NCBI GenBank assembly: GCA_028868395.1
Contig: JAGWUO010000028.1
Span: forward strand, 1 to 9,075
DNA from: Cytophagales bacterium
GTDB taxonomy: Bacteria; Bacteroidota; Bacteroidia; Cytophagales; Spirosomataceae
Direction of reading: 5' to 3'
DNA: 9,075 nucleotides
In this document: piece after piece, positions 6,165 through 9,075 of the stretch
Position numbering within the stretch: position 1 is the stretch's first letter
How the letters are laid out: each line of letters starts with the position of its first letter
Made by a program: the position numbers and the translations under genes
Notes under the pieces: model-generated
Databases searched by the model: none
Told to the model about the DNA's origin: nothing
What the model saw: only the letters and a program-made list of their open reading frames with translations

Positions 6165-6824
6165 ATGAAGAAGATCTCAAAAATTACGGTAATTGTATTT
6201 AGTATCATCACGAGTGCTTTTCATTTTTCATGCGGAAGTGCCGTTGAAAAAAAGGAAGCAGGGTTAAAAAATCAAATAAATAAGATGGATCAGAAATTAG
6301 AGAAAATAACGTTTGGAGCAGGATGCTTCTGGTGTGTGGAGGCGGTATTTCAGCGCGTGAAGGGAGTAAAAAAAGTAACTTCTGGTTATATGGGGGGCAA
6401 GTTGAAGAACCCAACTTATCGCGAGGTTTGTTCAGGACTTACAGGACATGCAGAAGTGTGTCAATTAGATTATGACCCTAAGGAAGTGGATGTGGCGACG
6501 TTGTTGGAAATTTTTTGGCAAACACATGATCCTACTACGTTGAATCGACAAGGAGCGGATACGGGCACCCAATACCGTAGCGCGGTGTTTTTCCATACGC
6601 CGGAGCAGCAAAAAGAAGCGGAGGCTTGGAAGCAAAAATTGAATGCGCAACACGTTTTCCCTAATCCGATTGTAACAGAAATTACACCGGCCTCAGCGTT
6701 TTATGTGGCGGAGGATTACCACCAAAACTATTTCAATGAAAATGGGACGGAGCCTTATTGCCAAATCGTCATCAAACCTAAGATGGATAAGTTTTTAAAG
6801 GCCTTCAAGTCTAAATTGAACTAG
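6165..6824 (+). CDS. msrA: Peptide methionine sulfoxide reductase A, probably an exported lipoprotein
   Basis: MsrA reduces methionine-S-sulfoxide in proteins back to methionine. From ATG 6165 it has 219 residues. An N-terminal hydrophobic segment (about 7-19) after MKK is followed by FHFSCGS, with Cys23 as a likely lipidation site, although the residue at -3 is His rather than the usual Leu. The MsrA domain starts near residue 47: GAGCFWC (51-57) with catalytic Cys54, GYMGGK (74-79), YREVCSGLTGHAE (85-97), HDPTTLNRQGADTGTQYRS (121-139), YHQNYF (185-190) and EPYC (196-199) with a possible recycling cysteine. The signal implies action in the periplasm or outer membrane. A GTG at 6147 is an alternative upstream start. 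An internal ATG at 6285, with the same ATAAGATG context as the main start, would give a cytoplasmic form. Its stop codon shares bases with the stop of the convergent LptD-like gene. Confidence 0.93.
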   Translation: MKKISKITVIVFSIITSAFHFSCGSAVEKKEAGLKNQINKMDQKLEKITFGAGCFWCVEAVFQRVKGVKKVTSGYMGGKLKNPTYREVCSGLTGHAEVCQLDYDPKEVDVATLLEIFWQTHDPTTLNRQGADTGTQYRSAVFFHTPEQQKEAEAWKQKLNAQHVFPNPIVTEITPASAFYVAEDYHQNYFNENGTEPYCQIVIKPKMDKFLKAFKSKLN

Positions 6825-9075
6825 AATCCGCCCTTGTCGTAGAAGCTACGTCTGCGAGACAGTTTCAGGTCTTGTAACAGCGTTGATTTTACGCGCAGGT
6901 CAAAGGAATAATTACTCGCGCGTCCATAGAATGGGCTCGCGATAGGCGTCCAGTTAAAGTTCATCTCCCAGCAATGTAAGTCGCGGTGCACGGACATATT
7001 CGTGTAGGTCAAGCCTTTGTATTTAAAGTCAAAGCCGGATGTTACCGATACTTTCCATTTTTCAGACAAACTCAAATCCCCTTGGAAACTGAGTCCACTG
7101 ATGTTTTGAGGCGATGCTAACCCCGTCTTGTTCATGCTAAACTGGTAAGAAAACGAGAAGTTCCAAGGCACATTCCAGTCGACATAGTCGTCTAGGTTTC
7201 GGTTAATCTGATTCATTTGGGCCTCGCTCGCGTTCTTATTCTCTTTAGGTTTAGGCTTACCCGCAGAGAATCGACGGCCTATGGAGAAGTTAAATCCTTG
7301 CAAGCGGGCTAATCCTGCACCTTGACTGAACATTAAATCGGGTGTTCTGCGGCCAATATCAAAGAATAATGGATCCGCCACATATAAATAAGGGTCTAAT
7401 GTTCCCCCCATATTGATGTCAAAATCCTTCACTCGAGAGGCCAGGTTGAAACCGATATTCGACAAGGCGTATTCCTTTGCTAAGAGATTGTAGCTTCCAT
7501 TAATGCCAAAGTTATCCAATATACGCACTTTCTCCGTGAGCACGCTGGCCGTATCTGATTTGGTCTTTAACTTCGCTTCTAGCGTATTTTGAAAGCCAAA
7601 AGAAATGGCACCAGAGGCACCTCCATAACTCATCGTACGAGGGTCGAAGGTACTGATTCTACGAATATCTCCGATTTGCTCTTTGCCCTCCGCATTGATG
7701 AACTTTCGGTTATTGATTCTAACATCTTGGTAATACCCAAAACTCGGATCTGAATAATCCGGCGTATAACTCAAACTAACGGATGGAACCAAGGTGTGGC
7801 GAATGGCCTCTAAACGTCCTTTTTTGAAGCGCAAGGTCCCAAACAAACGCGTATTCATACTCGCTGAAAAGGAGATTTGAGAATTAAATTTAGGCAATCC
7901 TCCCACTGTATCGATGCGCACCGTTGAATCTGCTGCTACATAAGTGTATTTATAGGAACGGGTGTACATATTTCCTGACCAAGAAACGCCGGGAGTTAGG
8001 TTAATGTGCTTCGTAAGCTTCAAATTAGGCAAGGCCAAAGGAATGCTGTAATTGAATTTCGTCTGCGCCTTTTCCCACAAAATAGGTAAGGTACTGGCAT
8101 CCACTGGTATAACCCCGGCAGGAACATCATCTGCACCATTTGGAATAAATGGCTTTTGTATCGTTCCACGTAAGGAATTAGACGACCGTGGATACACATC
8201 GAACTCATAACGCGTATAAGGGTCGCCCACTTGGTTGGTCATCGAAATGCCTCCAGAGAAGTCCAAACCAATACGGAATTGATCGATGAAGCGATCGCCC
8301 AGCGAATTTTTCTTCTTGAAAGGTTGTATCTGGTTGAGGCCAAAGTTAAAGTCAGTTCCCGCATCAAACACGCGAGTACTCGTGTTTTGGTTAATCCGTA
8401 AGTTGATACTGGTGCGGACTGTTTGGCCAAAATTGCGGGAATACTGTACAGATGATCCAATCGTATTGGATAGGTATTGCTGGGTGTTGAATGAGTTGTA
8501 TTGGTTATACGAATTCGATGCAATGTTTACCGAGGCCGAGAAACTGGAATTTCCAGAACTACGGGGTGTATGCGACCACTGCAAGGCAAAATCAGTTCTT
8601 TTCGTAGGGGAAAACTCATCCCCATTGCTGTTTCTATTAAAGGCTAAGTTGAAACTTCCTGCGTAGCGATAGCGTTTGTTGTACTGCGAATTTGCACCTA
8701 GACCCCAGCCCCCTTTGGAGTATATTTGGCCAGTAAACCGAATGCCAATGTTTTCACTCGCCGCCCAATAATACCCGCCTTCCCGCAAATAGAAACCGCG
8801 TCCATTCGGCTCCTCACCATAAGTGGGCATAATGATTCCTGATTTTCCGGCCTCTTTAGGCTGCGAATAGGGAAAGAATCCAAATGGCAAACCGATGGGC
8901 AAAGGGATGTCATTTAACTCAAAGTGAAAAGGGCCTGAGATGATCTCTTTTTTACCCACCACTTTGATTTTGCTGGCTTTAATGTGAAAGTGGGGATGCG
9001 TTAAATTACAGGTGGTGTAAATGGCATTTCGGATATAAAGATTCTCCTCTTCGTCTTTTTTGACATTTTTACCTT
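6821..9075 (-). CDS. lptD: LptD-like LPS-assembly outer-membrane protein, N-terminus cut by the window edge
   Basis: The minus-strand frame is open from the right edge (first full codon at 9073-9071) to the TAG at 6821-6823: 750 residues of a larger protein. The GTG at 8962 is an in-frame valine codon, not a start. The first visible residues, including NAIYTTCNLTHPHFHIKA (16-33), are the end of the periplasmic OstA/LptA-like domain. FELNDIPLPIGLPFGFFPYS follows, then about 670 residues of alternating aromatic and polar strands typical of a beta-barrel, ending in a C-terminal Phe. This is the pattern of the Bacteroidota LptD homologues, which with an LptE partner insert LPS into the outer leaflet. 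The only two cysteines visible are in TTC (codon 9008-9010) and in DLHCW (codon 6971-6973). No lptE, lptA or other transport gene lies in the window. The gene converges on msrA with a 4-base overlap. Confidence 0.88.
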   Translation of the reverse strand, partial: GKNVKKDEEENLYIRNAIYTTCNLTHPHFHIKASKIKVVGKKEIISGPFHFELNDIPLPIGLPFGFFPYSQPKEAGKSGIIMPTYGEEPNGRGFYLREGGYYWAASENIGIRFTGQIYSKGGWGLGANSQYNKRYRYAGSFNLAFNRNSNGDEFSPTKRTDFALQWSHTPRSSGNSSFSASVNIASNSYNQYNSFNTQQYLSNTIGSSVQYSRNFGQTVRTSINLRINQNTSTRVFDAGTDFNFGLNQIQPFKKKNSLGDRFIDQFRIGLDFSGGISMTNQVGDPYTRYEFDVYPRSSNSLRGTIQKPFIPNGADDVPAGVIPVDASTLPILWEKAQTKFNYSIPLALPNLKLTKHINLTPGVSWSGNMYTRSYKYTYVAADSTVRIDTVGGLPKFNSQISFSASMNTRLFGTLRFKKGRLEAIRHTLVPSVSLSYTPDYSDPSFGYYQDVRINNRKFINAEGKEQIGDIRRISTFDPRTMSYGGASGAISFGFQNTLEAKLKTKSDTASVLTEKVRILDNFGINGSYNLLAKEYALSNIGFNLASRVKDFDINMGGTLDPYLYVADPLFFDIGRRTPDLMFSQGAGLARLQGFNFSIGRRFSAGKPKPKENKNASEAQMNQINRNLDDYVDWNVPWNFSFSYQFSMNKTGLASPQNISGLSFQGDLSLSEKWKVSVTSGFDFKYKGLTYTNMSVHRDLHCWEMNFNWTPIASPFYGRASNYSFDLRVKSTLLQDLKLSRRRSFYDKGGF

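Noticed and set aside
6838..6850. CGTAG-AAG-CTACG hairpin near the msrA/LptD-like junction as a terminator
   Set aside because: It is a 5-bp stem inside the LptD-like coding sequence with no T-run on either strand, so a chance palindrome is more likely.
8286..8666. Plus-strand open frame of 126 codons
   Set aside because: It lies wholly antisense to the well-supported LptD-like barrel gene, has no recognisable domain and no promoter-like sequence, and its composition follows the complementary frame.
8962..9075. GTG at 8962 as the start of the LptD-like gene
   Set aside because: The same frame continues without a stop to the window edge, and the upstream residues carry the conserved TTC...HPHFHIKA segment, so the codon is an internal valine.
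1..9075. A hidden defence, mobile or CRISPR-like system
   Set aside because: All strands are filled with housekeeping or envelope genes; there are no direct-repeat arrays, transposase or integrase motifs, terminal inverted repeats or tRNA-linked attachment sites.

Overview
The window looks like an ordinary chromosomal segment of a Gram-negative member of the Bacteroidota, probably of the Cytophagales side; the finer placement is inference only. Three things point there. The -7-like elements upstream of genes are of the TAnnTTTG type. Starts are preceded by A-rich stretches, with no Shine-Dalgarno sequence. The gene families (an LptD-like barrel with a TTC and a DLHCW motif, a BadF-type amino-sugar kinase, a membrane-bound CapD/FlaA1 dehydratase) are typical of that phylum. 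I see no tRNA, rRNA, CRISPR array, insertion sequence or phage gene, and no intergenic stretch longer than about 90 bases.

Layout. Positions 1-1820, minus strand: a small cytochrome b5-like haem protein gene (1593-1820), one base before a BadF/BadG-type N-acetylglucosamine kinase gene (740-1591), then a conserved protein of unknown function cut by the left edge (1-682). Positions 1905-3459, plus strand: a small lipoprotein, a clear hairpin terminator (2403-2426), then thiL (thiamine-monophosphate kinase) starting only 7 bases after the terminator T-run. Positions 3579-5498, plus strand: a membrane-anchored nucleotide-sugar 4,6-dehydratase of the CapD/FlaA1/WbpM/PglF type, behind a tandem -7-like promoter. 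Positions 5491-6108, minus strand: a membrane PAP2_C (sphingomyelin-synthase-like) lipid phosphatase or phosphotransferase, overlapping the dehydratase tail-to-tail. Positions 6165-6824, plus strand: a peptide methionine sulfoxide reductase A, probably an exported lipoprotein. Positions 6821-9075, minus strand: an LptD-like outer-membrane LPS-assembly barrel whose N-terminus lies beyond the right edge.

Several genes share a cell-envelope theme: nucleotide-sugar dehydratase for surface glycans, lipid phosphatase/transferase, exported MsrA, LPS assembly and lipoprotein. They are not one operon; strands alternate and two convergent pairs overlap at their stop codons. I found no convincing undescribed multi-gene system. 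The points most worth checking are the two lone cysteines of the LptD-like protein, which mirror the inter-domain disulfide logic of E. coli LptD, the PAP2_C enzyme, the terminator abutting thiL, and several start-site corrections.
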